Both the position numbers and the translations under genes were made by a program. A stretch of DNA of 64,000 nucleotides. It comes from Pseudolabrys taiwanensis. GTDB lineage: Bacteria > Pseudomonadota > Alphaproteobacteria > Rhizobiales > Xanthobacteraceae. The notes under the pieces are model-generated. The model worked only from the letters and a program-made list of their open reading frames with translations. It made no database searches and was not told the origin of the DNA. Shown here one piece after another: positions 54,754-63,850 of the stretch. Position 1 is the stretch's first letter. Each line of letters begins with the position of its first letter. Where the stretch lies: contig NZ_CP031417.1 of assembly GCF_003367395.1 (NCBI RefSeq), positions 434,001 to 498,000 on the forward strand, in the 5' to 3' direction.

Positions 54754-55962
54754 CTATTCGTTTTGGGTAAGCGGGCGGCGGCGGGTCAGGACGGTCAGGA
54801 TGGTCAGCATCGACAGGACGGCCACGACCAGGAACACCAGCCGCGGCGAGCCGTGGTCCATCAACGGGCCGAAGATCAGCGGCGCGATGATTCCACCGAT
54901 GTTGAAGCCGGTGGTGACGAAGCCGAACACCTTGCCGAAGGAGCCGGGCGGCGTGACTTCACGCACGATCATGTCGCGTGAGGGGCTGATGATGCCCGCG
55001 GCCAGTCCGGCGAGCGACATGGCGACCACCAGCATCACGGCGCCGAAGTCGACCTCGCCGACGATGAAGGTGAACACGCCGGTCGCCGCGAGGCCGAGCG
55101 CCGTCACCAGGCCGTGGCGCGAGGTGCGGGCGACCAGCAGGCCGCCCATCAACACGCCGATCGCCGACAGCAGCAGGAAGCCGGTCAGCGCCGTGTTGGC
55201 GGTCGCCACCGGCGTGCCATGCAGCACCCCCAGCGCCACCACCGAATAGTTCGACAGGCCGGCGTTGGTAATGGCGATCAGCATGAAGAACACGAGATTG
55301 AGCACGATCGGCGCCGAGAACAGCAAACTCCAGGCGCTTTGATCCGGCGCGGCCGCCTGTCGTGAATGCGGCGTGACCGGGCCTTCGCCGGTCATGGCGA
55401 GCAGGGCCGCGACCGCGATGCCGAGTATGCCCGCTCCGACGAAGGCGCCGCGCCAGCCCCAGAAGTCCTGCATCAACAGCAGGCTGAACGGTGCGACGGC
55501 CGAGCCGAGCATGCCGGCGAAAGTGTGCACCGAAAACGCCTGGCCGATGCTCCTGGCGGGCACATGCTGCGACAGCATCGCGTAATCGGCGGGGTGATAG
55601 ACCGTGTTGCCGATGCCTGCGACTGCGAACATCGCCACGAACACCCAGAACGAGTCGATCAATCCCGCCGCGATGAAGGCGAAGGCGCCGAGCAGCAAAC
55701 CGCCGATCAGCAGTGGCCGCGCGCCAACCCGGTCGACGATGAATCCGGCCGGCGTTTGCAACGCCGCCGAGACGACGTTGAACGCCGCGAAGGCGAAACC
55801 GATCTCGGTGTAGGTGACGCCGTACTCAGCGCGCACGAACGGCATCAGTGGCGCGAGGAGGATGATGTAATAGTGCGATACGAAATGCGCCGCGCTGACC
55901 GCACCGACGATGCGGACGTGTGGCGCATGGGCGGAGCCCAAGCTCTCAGTCGTCTCTGTCAT
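54754..55962 (-). CDS. MFS transporter
   Basis: 402 aa with 12 predicted membrane helices, starting AAHFVSHYYIILLAPLMPFVRAEYGV. The loop 2-3 motif GFIVDRVGARPLL is a good match to the MFS G-x-x-x-D-R-x-G-R/A consensus. HxxxHYY in helix 1 and YHPADYAMLSQHV in helix 4 resemble the fosmidomycin-resistance/unknown-substrate MFS group. Upstream residues of the longer frame belong to the neighbouring gene. Followed on the minus strand by tRNA-Gln; substrate unknown. Confidence 0.87.
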   Translation of the reverse strand: MTETTESLGSAHAPHVRIVGAVSAAHFVSHYYIILLAPLMPFVRAEYGVTYTEIGFAFAAFNVVSAALQTPAGFIVDRVGARPLLIGGLLLGAFAFIAAGLIDSFWVFVAMFAVAGIGNTVYHPADYAMLSQHVPARSIGQAFSVHTFAGMLGSAVAPFSLLLMQDFWGWRGAFVGAGILGIAVAALLAMTGEGPVTPHSRQAAAPDQSAWSLLFSAPIVLNLVFFMLIAITNAGLSNYSVVALGVLHGTPVATANTALTGFLLLSAIGVLMGGLLVARTSRHGLVTALGLAATGVFTFIVGEVDFGAVMLVVAMSLAGLAAGIISPSRDMIVREVTPPGSFGKVFGFVTTGFNIGGIIAPLIFGPLMDHGSPRLVFLVVAVLSMLTILTVLTRRRPLTQNE

Positions 55963-56077
55963 AATATGAATCCCGGCGTCGGGACTATGGCCCGCCGCGC
56001 CGCCGCGATAAAGCCCCCAGGGCGAGGGGGCCCCATGCGCTCGGCGCGGAGACCGGCGGAACTTTTGCGGTCGGCGA

Positions 56078-57217
56078 TCAGACCTTGGTGGTGGCGATGC
56101 GGGCGGCTGCCTTGGCGTTGAAGGCCATGTCGTCGAGATTGGCGATCGGCGCGCGGCCCTTCGCCATGGCCCGGTGGAAGTCGCCTTTCGACAGCGGCGG
56201 CAGGTCGGCAATGATCGACCAATGATCGCCACCGTCGCGGCTCTCAAAGACTTGGCCATCGGTGTCGCCGGCGAAGATCGCGGTCTCGTTGCCGTGTGCG
56301 GCAATGCTCATCGCTGAGAAAAGCGCGCGCTGGCCGTCGGGCAGACCGCCGAGTAGGCGTTCCCATGTCTTGCCGCCATCGCGGCTGCGCGCGATCTTCC
56401 CGCGGGCGCGGCCGAGCTTGTACCAATGCGGCGGCCAGCCGACGGCAGCCGAGACGAACAGGAGATCCGGATCGTCCGGATGCATCACGCAGGCGTCCGG
56501 GTAATCCATGCCGGGCAGCTTTGCGTCTCGCGTCCAGGTCGCGCCCTTGTCTTCGCTGCGCATCAGGCCAACGAGGCCGTTGGCGATCAGGATCTGGTTG
56601 GGACGCCGCGTGTCGATCATGATGCGATGCACATCGCATTCGCCGATCTCGGGATCGATCTTGAGATCGATGAACGTGGCGCCACCATCGCGCGAGCGCA
56701 GCAGCGCGCCGATTTCGATGCCGACATAAAGCTCGTCATTGTGGATGACGATCTCTTTGACATGGCCGAGGCGTGGCGGCGGTGGAAACGTCCATTGCCC
56801 CACGCTGTCGACCTGCCGCAAGGCCGGCAGTTCGCGCCAGTTTTCGCCCCCGTTGTCGCTGATGAACAGATGTGCCGGCATGCTGCCGGCGAGCACCACC
56901 TCGCGCCCACCAAGCGTGCCGGCGCGCGCGGCCCACAGATCGAATTGCGTGATGCCGTTATTGACCCACCGCCACGTGCGGCCCTCGTCGTCGCTGCGCG
57001 CCATGCCGACGCCGCGCGTTGCCGCGAACAGTGCGCCGCCCGGCGCGCGCGTCAGCGCCGCCACGAAGCAGCCGGCGAGCGCGTGATGCACCGTCTGCCA
57101 AGCGCCGTTGCCGTCGCGTGCGAGCAGATGCACGCCATCGACGGTGGCGACCGCGAGCGTGGTTTCGGGCTGCGTGGCGCGGTAAGCGGTGTCTCCACCG
57201 GGCGAAAGCAAAATCAT
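56078..57217 (-). CDS. Six-Asp-box beta-propeller protein (BNR/sialidase-like fold)
   Basis: 379 aa with no signal peptide or membrane helix. Six Asp boxes (S-x-D-x-G-x-x-W) are visible in order: RSDDEGRTW, ISDNGGENW, RSRDGGATF, RSEDKGATW, RSRDGGKTW and ESRDGGDHW, about 50-70 residues apart. This predicts a six- or seven-bladed propeller. The catalytic Arg triad of true sialidases is not evident, so an enzymatic sialidase role is unlikely. Lies on the minus strand between a transporter and a binding-protein gene. Function unknown. Confidence 0.8.
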   Translation of the reverse strand: MILLSPGGDTAYRATQPETTLAVATVDGVHLLARDGNGAWQTVHHALAGCFVAALTRAPGGALFAATRGVGMARSDDEGRTWRWVNNGITQFDLWAARAGTLGGREVVLAGSMPAHLFISDNGGENWRELPALRQVDSVGQWTFPPPPRLGHVKEIVIHNDELYVGIEIGALLRSRDGGATFIDLKIDPEIGECDVHRIMIDTRRPNQILIANGLVGLMRSEDKGATWTRDAKLPGMDYPDACVMHPDDPDLLFVSAAVGWPPHWYKLGRARGKIARSRDGGKTWERLLGGLPDGQRALFSAMSIAAHGNETAIFAGDTDGQVFESRDGGDHWSIIADLPPLSKGDFHRAMAKGRAPIANLDDMAFNAKAAARIATTKV

Positions 57218-57243
57218 GGGTCGATATCCAAACGTCGGATGAA

Positions 57244-57277
57244 AAGGCGGCGGCCCGCGCGAAGCCCGGGCCGCCTT
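57244..57277 (-). terminator. Hairpin terminator after the Bug-type gene
   Basis: On the minus strand AAGGCGG pairs with CCGCCTT, extended by an imperfect GGCCC/GGGCC inner stem, and is followed by the CCTTTTCATC run. It separates the binding-protein gene from the propeller gene. Confidence 0.65.
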
Positions 57278-57310
57278 ATCAGTCTAGAACCGTTCGCATG
57301 GCGCAAGCGA

Positions 57311-58291
57311 TCACTCGAGCTTGGTGATACCGGCGTCGGCGATCAGCTTCTTCCACTTCGCGATTTCCGAGGTGACATGCTTCTCCAGCTCGTCCGGCGT
57401 CGAGCCCTTCGGCGTGATGCCGGTCTTCTGGATCTGTTCGACGATGTGCGGATCGGAAAGCGCGGCAAGCATCGCCTTGTTCATCTTCTGCACGATCGCG
57501 TCCGGCGTGCCGGCCGCGAAAGCGAGACCATACCAGCTCGTCACGTTGTAGGGGAGGCCGCTTTCCGCAATCGTCGGCACGTCCGGCATCGACGGGAAGC
57601 GTTCGGGTGAAGTCACCGCCAACGCCCGCAGCTTGCCGCCCGCGATCTGACCCTGCACGGCAGGGACCAGTTCGAACGTCATCTGCACGTCGTTGGTCAG
57701 CATGCCGGTGATGACGGCCGGCGTCGTGCGATATGGCACATGCTTGATATCGATGCCGGCCTGCACGCGGAAAAGCTCGCCGGCGAAGTGCTGGCTCGTG
57801 CCGGCGCCGACGCTGGCGAAGTTGAGCTTGCCTGGCTCGGCTTTGGCAGCCGCGATCAATTCGTTGACGGTCTTCGGCGGGAAGTCCGGCGCCGTGACGA
57901 GCACGAGCGGCACGGTCCCGACCAGCGACACCATGCGAAAATCTTTCACAGGGTCGTATTTCAGGTTCGGACGGCCGGCACCGGAGACGGCGTGCGCGTT
58001 GCTCATCATGAGTGCCGCGTAGCCATCGGCCGGCGCGCGCGCGACCGCCTCGGCACCGAGCGTTGCGCCGGCACCGGGTTTGTTTTCGACGATGAACGTG
58101 CCGTTGAGCGACTTCGACAAATAATCGGCGAGGATGCGCGCCACGATGTCGGTGCCGCCGCCGGGACCGTTGGGTACCACGATGCGGACCGGACGCGTCG
58201 GCCATTCTTGCGCCGACACGCCCGACGGGATGACGGCGCCGGCGAATAGCGCGGCAAATAGAACGCGTCTTATCGTGTGATTTAGAAGCAT
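57311..58291 (-). CDS. Bug family tripartite-tricarboxylate-type solute-binding protein
   Basis: 326 aa. The signal peptide (residues 1-27, ending SGVSAQ) is followed by EWPTRPVRIVVPNGPGGGTD, the Bug N-terminal signature, then GAGATLGAEAVARAPADGYA, PGKLNFASVGAGTSQH and the C-terminal DELEKHVTSEIAKWKKLI. ATG 58291 has GAGGA 9 bases upstream. No TctA/TctB membrane genes are near, so it is an orphan receptor, as is common where Bug proteins are numerous. It lies 75 bp after the nucleoside transporter gene on the same strand. Confidence 0.92.
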   Translation of the reverse strand: MLLNHTIRRVLFAALFAGAVIPSGVSAQEWPTRPVRIVVPNGPGGGTDIVARILADYLSKSLNGTFIVENKPGAGATLGAEAVARAPADGYAALMMSNAHAVSGAGRPNLKYDPVKDFRMVSLVGTVPLVLVTAPDFPPKTVNELIAAAKAEPGKLNFASVGAGTSQHFAGELFRVQAGIDIKHVPYRTTPAVITGMLTNDVQMTFELVPAVQGQIAGGKLRALAVTSPERFPSMPDVPTIAESGLPYNVTSWYGLAFAAGTPDAIVQKMNKAMLAALSDPHIVEQIQKTGITPKGSTPDELEKHVTSEIAKWKKLIADAGITKLE

Positions 58292-58366
58292 TCGTGTTTC
58301 CTCGGACATTATTGTTGTCCGGTGTTTTACACGAACCGGATGCGCGGCCAATAGCGTCAAACAGTC

Positions 58367-59617
58367 CTAGCTGACCACGCCGACGATCGCGCCCATGAGG
58401 CAGGTTGTCAGCGTGCCCGACAGGATCGACTTCGCACCGAGCGAGATGATGTCGGCGCGGCGTTCCGGCGCCATCACCGACAAGCCGCCGATCATGATGC
58501 CGAGCGAGCCGAAATTGGCAAAGCCGCACATGGCATAGAGCATGATCAATCGCGCGCGGGGATCGAGCGCGTCGGCCGGGAGTTTGGCGAATGCGATGTA
58601 GGCGATGAATTCATTGAGCACGGTCTTGATGCCCATCAGCGAGCCGGCCGTGACCGCCTGGCTCCAGGGGATGCCCATCAGCCAACATACCGGCGCCATC
58701 ACCCAGCCCAGCATGCGCTGCAAGGTGACCGGCGCGCCGAAGAGATCGGGCAATACGGTCAAGCACGCATTGGCGAGATGGACGAGCGCAACGAGGACCA
58801 GCAGCATCGCGGTGATGCTGATCAAGAGTTCGACGCCGGCCGCGGTGCCGCGCACGATGGCATCCATCGTGTTGTCGGCTACGCGTCCGATCTCCACTTT
58901 GCCGAGATCGGTCGCCTCTTCCGGTTTGACCGGCACCATCAACTGACTGATCAACAGGGCCGCAGGCGCGCCAACGAGGGCGGCAATCATCATGTGGCCG
59001 GCGACATCCGGAATGACGTCGCGCAAGATGGTCGCGTAGAGCACGAACACCGTGCCGGCGATCCCGGCCATGCCGCCGGTCATCACCATGAACAGTTCGC
59101 CGCGCGACAGCCGGTTCAGATACGGCTTGATGAAAAGCGGCGCCTCCACCATGCCGAGGAAGATATTGGCGGCGGTCGACAGGCCGACGGCACCGCTGAC
59201 GCCCATGCTGCGCTCCAGCGCCCATGAGAAGCCGCGCACGATCGGTGGCAGGATGCGCCAATGGAAGAACAAGGTGGTGAGCACGCTCATCACCAGGACG
59301 ATCGGCAGCGCCTGGAAGGCGAGCACGAAATCGCTCCCGGGCGACTTGACGTCGAAGGGAGGGGCGCCGCCGCCGATATAGCCGAATACAAAGGAGGTGC
59401 CTGCGCGCGTTGCCGCGCTCACCGCGTCGACCCCGCGTGCCAGGCCTTCAAACGCGAAGGCGATTTGCGGCACCTTGAGAAGTACCACCGCCGTGACGAG
59501 GGTTACGATGAGCGCGGCGCCGGCGCTTTTGACCCGGACCGCATAGCGGTTCTCGCTGATCGCCCAGGCGAAAGCGATCAGCACTGCGGCGCCGAACGCC
59601 GACTGCATTTGCAGCAT
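58367..59617 (-). CDS. NupC-type concentrative nucleoside transporter
   Basis: 416 aa, the length of bacterial CNTs. Core signature NIFLGMVEAPLFIKPYLNRLSRGELFMVMTGGMAGIAG (given here in abbreviated sense: NIFLG, EAPL, LSRGELF, MTGGMA), Na+/substrate-site block GIKTVLNEFIAY, and C-terminal YAMCGFANFGSLGIMIGGL. It imports nucleosides with H+ or Na+. First gene of a minus-strand group with the Bug protein; its promoter must lie in the 294-bp region shared with the divergent psiF-like gene. Confidence 0.9.
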   Translation of the reverse strand: MLQMQSAFGAAVLIAFAWAISENRYAVRVKSAGAALIVTLVTAVVLLKVPQIAFAFEGLARGVDAVSAATRAGTSFVFGYIGGGAPPFDVKSPGSDFVLAFQALPIVLVMSVLTTLFFHWRILPPIVRGFSWALERSMGVSGAVGLSTAANIFLGMVEAPLFIKPYLNRLSRGELFMVMTGGMAGIAGTVFVLYATILRDVIPDVAGHMMIAALVGAPAALLISQLMVPVKPEEATDLGKVEIGRVADNTMDAIVRGTAAGVELLISITAMLLVLVALVHLANACLTVLPDLFGAPVTLQRMLGWVMAPVCWLMGIPWSQAVTAGSLMGIKTVLNEFIAYIAFAKLPADALDPRARLIMLYAMCGFANFGSLGIMIGGLSVMAPERRADIISLGAKSILSGTLTTCLMGAIVGVVS

Positions 59618-59911
59618 CTGGAAAAGGCCCCCCGACGGGTGTGAGCGCCGGCCCGTGGAAAATGCGCAATCGCCGTCTGGAAGGCAACCGGCCGGAAGGC
59701 CGGACGTGCCGCCATCAAGTCAGGACACCCGGGCTGGTTGCGTCGAAATCAAAATACATTGTTCATAACCCGGTCAGGCTACCGCGACGGTTCGACCATG
59801 CCCGGCCTCCGGTCACATATACTTGTTGGGCGATTGGCATGTTCATGATCATGCCTTGATTGGCGCGCGGGATGGCCGGGTTTCGGTCATCCTTTCAACC
59901 GGGAGCGAAAT

Positions 59912-60148
59912 ATGAAGACGATCGTTCTTGCCATCAGCCTTTCATTGATGGCCACCAGCGCTTTTGCGTCGTGCAAGGGCGATGCGGCCTCCAAGAAGCT
60001 CGCGGGCGCCGCGCTCAAGAGCTTCATGACCAAGTGCGAGAAGGACGCCACCGCGGCCTGCGAATTGGATTCGACGAACAAGAAGCTCGCCGGGGCCGCG
60101 AAGACCAGCCATATGAAAAAGTGCGTCGGCGACGCCGTCGGTCAGTAA
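59912..60148 (+). CDS. PsiF-repeat family small secreted protein
   Basis: 78 aa. A signal peptide (1-20, ending FASC) and two PsiF-type repeats, [19 protein letters not shown] and [19 protein letters not shown], with paired cysteines, as in E. coli PsiF (phosphate-starvation-inducible, function unknown). CGGGAGCG lies just before the ATG. No pho box was recognised in the upstream region. Monocistronic, ended by the terminator at 60175. Confidence 0.88.
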   Translation: MKTIVLAISLSLMATSAFASCKGDAASKKLAGAALKSFMTKCEKDATAACELDSTNKKLAGAAKTSHMKKCVGDAVGQ

Positions 60149-60174
60149 CGCCCTTTTTGCCGCTCCACGACGTC

Positions 60175-60207
60175 AAGAAGAGCCCGGTCCCGGGCTCTTC
60201 TTTTTTG
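60175..60207 (+). terminator. Perfect 13-bp intrinsic terminator
   Basis: AAGAAGAGCCCGG pairs with CCGGGCTCTTCTT, with the stem continuing into TTTTTT, 26 bp after the psiF-like stop. Very strong rho-independent signal. Confidence 0.9.
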
Positions 60208-60254
60208 GGCTCGACCGGATAGAATTGCGACTTGCTGAAATGAAGGTGCAGGCG

Positions 60255-61862
60255 ATGGCGGACGTTTACCAGGACGACAAGATCTTCGTCGGCAAGAGCG
60301 GCAAGCCCGAATATCTCACGCTCAAGTTCGGCAACCGGCACGGCCTCGTGACCGGCGCCACGGGCACCGGCAAGACCGTGACGCTGCAGGTGCTGGCGGA
60401 GGGGTTCTCGCGCGCCGGCGTGCCGGTCTTCGCCGCCGACATCAAAGGGGATCTGTCCGGCATTGCCGCCGTCGGCGAGGCGAGGGACTTCCTGGTCAAG
60501 CGCGCGACCGATATCGGCATCAAGTATCAGGTCGACGAATTCCCGGTCGTGTTCTGGGACCTGTTCGGCGAGCAGGGACATCCCATCCGCGCCAGCGTGT
60601 TCGAGATGGGGCCGCTGCTGCTGTCGCGTATGCTCGATCTCAACGACGTGCAGGAAGGCGTGATGAACGTCGCCTTCCGCTTCGCGGACGACGATCCGCA
60701 GCTCGGCCAGGCCGACTCCAAGGGGCTGGTCGACCTGAAGGATCTGCGCGAACTCCTGTCGTATCTATCGAAGAACGGCAAGGAGATCGGCGCCAAATAC
60801 GGCAACGTCGCGCAGGCGACGGTCGGCGCGGTGCAGCGGCAGTTGCTGGTGCTGGAGAATCAGGGCGGCGGCAAGTTCTTCGGCGAGCCGGCGCTCAACA
60901 TCGCGGATCTGATGCGCACCGACCGCGACGGCCGCGGCATCGTCAACATCCTCGCCGCCGACAAGCTGATGGCGAATCCGCGGCTCTACGCGACCTTCCT
61001 GCTCTGGCTGATGTCGGAGATGTTCGAGCAGTTGCCTGAGGTCGGCGATCTCGACAAGCCGAAGCTCGTGTTCTTCTTCGACGAGGCGCATTTGCTGTTC
61101 GACGATGCGCCCAAGGCGCTGCTCGACAAGATCGAGCAGGTCGTGCGCTTGATCCGCTCCAAGGGCGTCGGCATTTACTTCGTCACGCAGAACCCGCTCG
61201 ACGTGCCGGACAAGGTGCTGGCGCAGCTCGGCAACCGCGTGCAGCACGCGCTGCGCGCCTTCACGCCGCGCGATCAGAAGGCGGTGCGGGCGGCGGCGGA
61301 AACGTTCCGGCCCAATCCAAAGCTCGACACGGCGCAGGTCATCACCGAGCTCGGCAAGGGCGAGGCGCTGGTCTCGTTCCTGGAAGGCAACGGCACGCCG
61401 TCGATGGTCGAGCGCACGCTGATTGCGCCGCCGTCCGCCCGCATCGGGCCGGTGACGGTGGACGAGCGCAAGGCGATCGTCGCCAAGAGCCCGATCCGCG
61501 GCAAATACGACCAGACCATCGATCCGGACTCCGCCTACGAGATTTTGCAGCGGCGGGTGCAAGAAGGCGCCTCGGTGCCGGACAAGCAAGCTGGGCCATG
61601 GGGTGGGGGCTCGGTGCCGCGCACGGGACGCGGGCCGGCACCCGCGCCGGAGGCGCCGCCGGCGAGCGGCAGCAGCTGGACCGATGTGCTGGGCGGCATC
61701 CTCGGTGGCGGCGGCTCTTCCGGGACGCGCCGTGGCCGAATGACGACGAGTGAGGTCGTCGTGAAGCAGGTGGCCAGATCGGTCGCCTCCCAAGTCGGCA
61801 GCCAAATCGGCCGGGCGATTGTCCGCGGCGTGCTTGGCGGCCTTGGCGGCGGCCGGCGCTAA
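60255..61862 (+). CDS. HerA/YjgR-type P-loop ATPase (DUF853 family)
   Basis: 535 aa. Walker [11 protein letters not shown] (about residues 34-43), Walker [14 protein letters not shown] (about 270-282), the Gln-containing sensor YFVTQNP and an Arg-rich tail typical of the FtsK-HerA superfamily member YjgR. The C-terminal 100 residues hold a Pro/Gly linker, then a Gly-rich, membrane-prone end ([19 protein letters not shown]). ATG 60255 gives the usual [14 protein letters not shown] 60240 is an alternative. Its cellular role is not well defined in any organism. Monocistronic. Confidence 0.88.
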   Translation: MADVYQDDKIFVGKSGKPEYLTLKFGNRHGLVTGATGTGKTVTLQVLAEGFSRAGVPVFAADIKGDLSGIAAVGEARDFLVKRATDIGIKYQVDEFPVVFWDLFGEQGHPIRASVFEMGPLLLSRMLDLNDVQEGVMNVAFRFADDDPQLGQADSKGLVDLKDLRELLSYLSKNGKEIGAKYGNVAQATVGAVQRQLLVLENQGGGKFFGEPALNIADLMRTDRDGRGIVNILAADKLMANPRLYATFLLWLMSEMFEQLPEVGDLDKPKLVFFFDEAHLLFDDAPKALLDKIEQVVRLIRSKGVGIYFVTQNPLDVPDKVLAQLGNRVQHALRAFTPRDQKAVRAAAETFRPNPKLDTAQVITELGKGEALVSFLEGNGTPSMVERTLIAPPSARIGPVTVDERKAIVAKSPIRGKYDQTIDPDSAYEILQRRVQEGASVPDKQAGPWGGGSVPRTGRGPAPAPEAPPASGSSWTDVLGGILGGGGSSGTRRGRMTTSEVVVKQVARSVASQVGSQIGRAIVRGVLGGLGGGRR

Positions 61863-62062
61863 GTTCTCCGACGCTTTAGCAGGCATTGCGGCGCCGATTG
61901 GCGTATCGGCGCCGCCGTCGCCCCGTCTAACGTAGAATAATTTTCTCCATGCGTGGAGGCGTGGAATATTTTTGTCGATTCCGACTCGAATATGAAATGG
62001 ACTTAGGGCCCGTTCCCGCCGATTTAGCTGTTTACAGAAACATTATTCTCCGGGGCCCGATC

Positions 62063-63073
62063 ATGCGTCTCTTGAAGTCTCTTGTCATTGCCGCCGCCGT
62101 CTTTGCGGCCGGTGGGGCGTCCGCCCAGCAAATCCAGCAATTACGGGTTGGCTTCATCCCGGTGATGGGTGCGGCGCAGATTTTCGTCGCCGAAGGTGAG
62201 GGCTGGAACAAGCAGGCCGGCATTGCCGTCAATCCGGTTGCGTTCGAGTCCGGGCCGAACATGATCCAGACGCTCAGCTCCGGCACGCTCGACGTCTATG
62301 TCGGCGGCCTTGCGCCGCTCATCGTCGCGCGCTCGAAGGGCGTCGATGTCCGCGTGGTCGCAGCGACGGTCGTCGAGGAAATGGGCCTCGCCGCCAGCGC
62401 GACGCTCGCGCCGTATTTCGATGGTCGCCCCGCCGCCGAGGCCATCAAGGCCTTCCATGAGAAGACCGGTCGCAAGGCCAAGTTCGCGACCCAGCCGCTC
62501 GGCTCGGGCCCGAACACCACACTCCAGGTCTGGCTGTGGGACGTCGCCAAGGTCAGCAAGGATGATGCCGAGGTCGTCGAAATGGGCATCGACGCCACGC
62601 AGCGCGCGATCACGACCGGCGCCGTCGAAGGCGGTTCGATCCGCGAGCCGGCCTGGACCATCGTGCAGAAGCAGAATCCGAAAGTGAAGCTGATCGCGAC
62701 CGGCAAGGACATGTTCCCGAATTTCCCGGGCGTCGTCGTCGCCGTGCTTGGCTCCTTCGCCGATAAGAATCCGAAGGCGGTCGAGAGCCTCGTGCGCAAC
62801 GTCATCCGCGCGACCGCGCTGCTCAAGGACAAGCCCGAGCAGGCGGTCAAGCACGTCGGTGCCGCTTTCGGCAAAGGTCTGATCCCGGAGGACGCGCTGC
62901 TCGCCTCGCTGAAATCGCCGCAGACGCAGTTCACGTCGGATCCGCGCCGCATCATCGAGCCGACGGCGAAGCTCCAGGACTATCAGGTGAAGTTCGGTGC
63001 GTTGAAAAAGGCCGAGTCGCTTGACGGTCTGTTCGATCTTGCGGTTTATGACCGCGCAGCCTCGGGCAAGTGA
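62063..63073 (+). CDS. ABC transporter substrate-binding protein, NMT1/SsuA-TauA type
   Basis: 336 aa. Signal peptide 1-21 (AAVFAAGGASAQ), then LRVGFIPVMGAAQIFVAEGEGWNKQAGI, the family start, and LGSGPNTTLQVWLW. AT-rich upstream sequence (61,930-62,050) probably holds the promoter. First gene of an importer operon whose permease and ATPase follow. Ligand unknown (sulfonate, nitrate, taurine or aromatic acid classes possible). Confidence 0.9.
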   Translation: MRLLKSLVIAAAVFAAGGASAQQIQQLRVGFIPVMGAAQIFVAEGEGWNKQAGIAVNPVAFESGPNMIQTLSSGTLDVYVGGLAPLIVARSKGVDVRVVAATVVEEMGLAASATLAPYFDGRPAAEAIKAFHEKTGRKAKFATQPLGSGPNTTLQVWLWDVAKVSKDDAEVVEMGIDATQRAITTGAVEGGSIREPAWTIVQKQNPKVKLIATGKDMFPNFPGVVVAVLGSFADKNPKAVESLVRNVIRATALLKDKPEQAVKHVGAAFGKGLIPEDALLASLKSPQTQFTSDPRRIIEPTAKLQDYQVKFGALKKAESLDGLFDLAVYDRAASGK

Positions 63074-63097
63074 ACTGATCGATAGGGCGAAGCGCCG

Positions 63098-63850
63098 GTG
63101 ACTCGGTTAAGAACAGCGGCGCTTTCCGCCTTCGGATTTGCGGCCTTCCTCGGCATCTGGGAGCTGGTGCCGTGGCTTGGCCTCGTACCGCCGTCCATCC
63201 TGCCGCCGCCGAGCGCCCTGCCGGAGGCATTCTGGCGGGAGCTGACGTCCGGCATCTGGTTTTCGTCGCTGCTCACCAGCCTCCGCAATTATGTCGCCGG
63301 TCTTGCGATCGGCTGTCTGCTCGGCGTCGGCCTCGGCATCCTCACGGGCCTGTGGCCGGCGATGGAGGCGACCCTGGCCTGGGTGGTGCGCGCCCTGCGC
63401 CCCATCCCGGGCCTCGCCTGGGTGCCGTTCGCCATTCTCTGGTTCGGTATCGATCCGGCCGCGGCAATCTTCATCATCTCGACCGGCGTGTTCTGGATCT
63501 CGTATTTCGCCGCGCTCGGCGCGGTTCGCTCGGTCGATCGCGAACTGCTCGAGCTCGCCGATGCCTTCGGCTTCCGGCGCGCCGATCGCAAGCTCGTCAA
63601 GGTCATCCTGCCGGCGGCAGCGCCGGGCATACTGACAGGCGTGCGGACGGCGCTCGGTCAGGCCTGGATGGCGGTGGTCGCCGCCGAAATTTTCGGCGTG
63701 CCAGGTCTCGGCCAGCGCATGATGCAGGCTTCCAATCTGCTCGCGAGCGATATCGTCGTCGTCTATATGGCCACCATGGCGGCGGCCTACGGCCTCATCG
63801 ATGCGGGCTTCGTCGCCCTCCAATCCTGGTTGCTGCGATGGAAGCGATAA
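63098..63850 (+). CDS. ABC transporter permease, SsuC/TauC-like
   Basis: 250 aa with six membrane helices and the EAA loop (LADAFGFRRADRKLVKVILPAAAPG). GTG start 24 bp after the binding-protein gene; its end overlaps the ATPase gene by 13 bp. Homodimeric channel for the same importer. Confidence 0.9.
   Translation: MTRLRTAALSAFGFAAFLGIWELVPWLGLVPPSILPPPSALPEAFWRELTSGIWFSSLLTSLRNYVAGLAIGCLLGVGLGILTGLWPAMEATLAWVVRALRPIPGLAWVPFAILWFGIDPAAAIFIISTGVFWISYFAALGAVRSVDRELLELADAFGFRRADRKLVKVILPAAAPGILTGVRTALGQAWMAVVAAEIFGVPGLGQRMMQASNLLASDIVVVYMATMAAAYGLIDAGFVALQSWLLRWKR

Noticed and set aside
56078..57217. Calling the propeller protein a sialidase
   Set aside because: Asp boxes define the fold only; no leader and no evident catalytic Arg triad or nucleophile Tyr/Glu pair.
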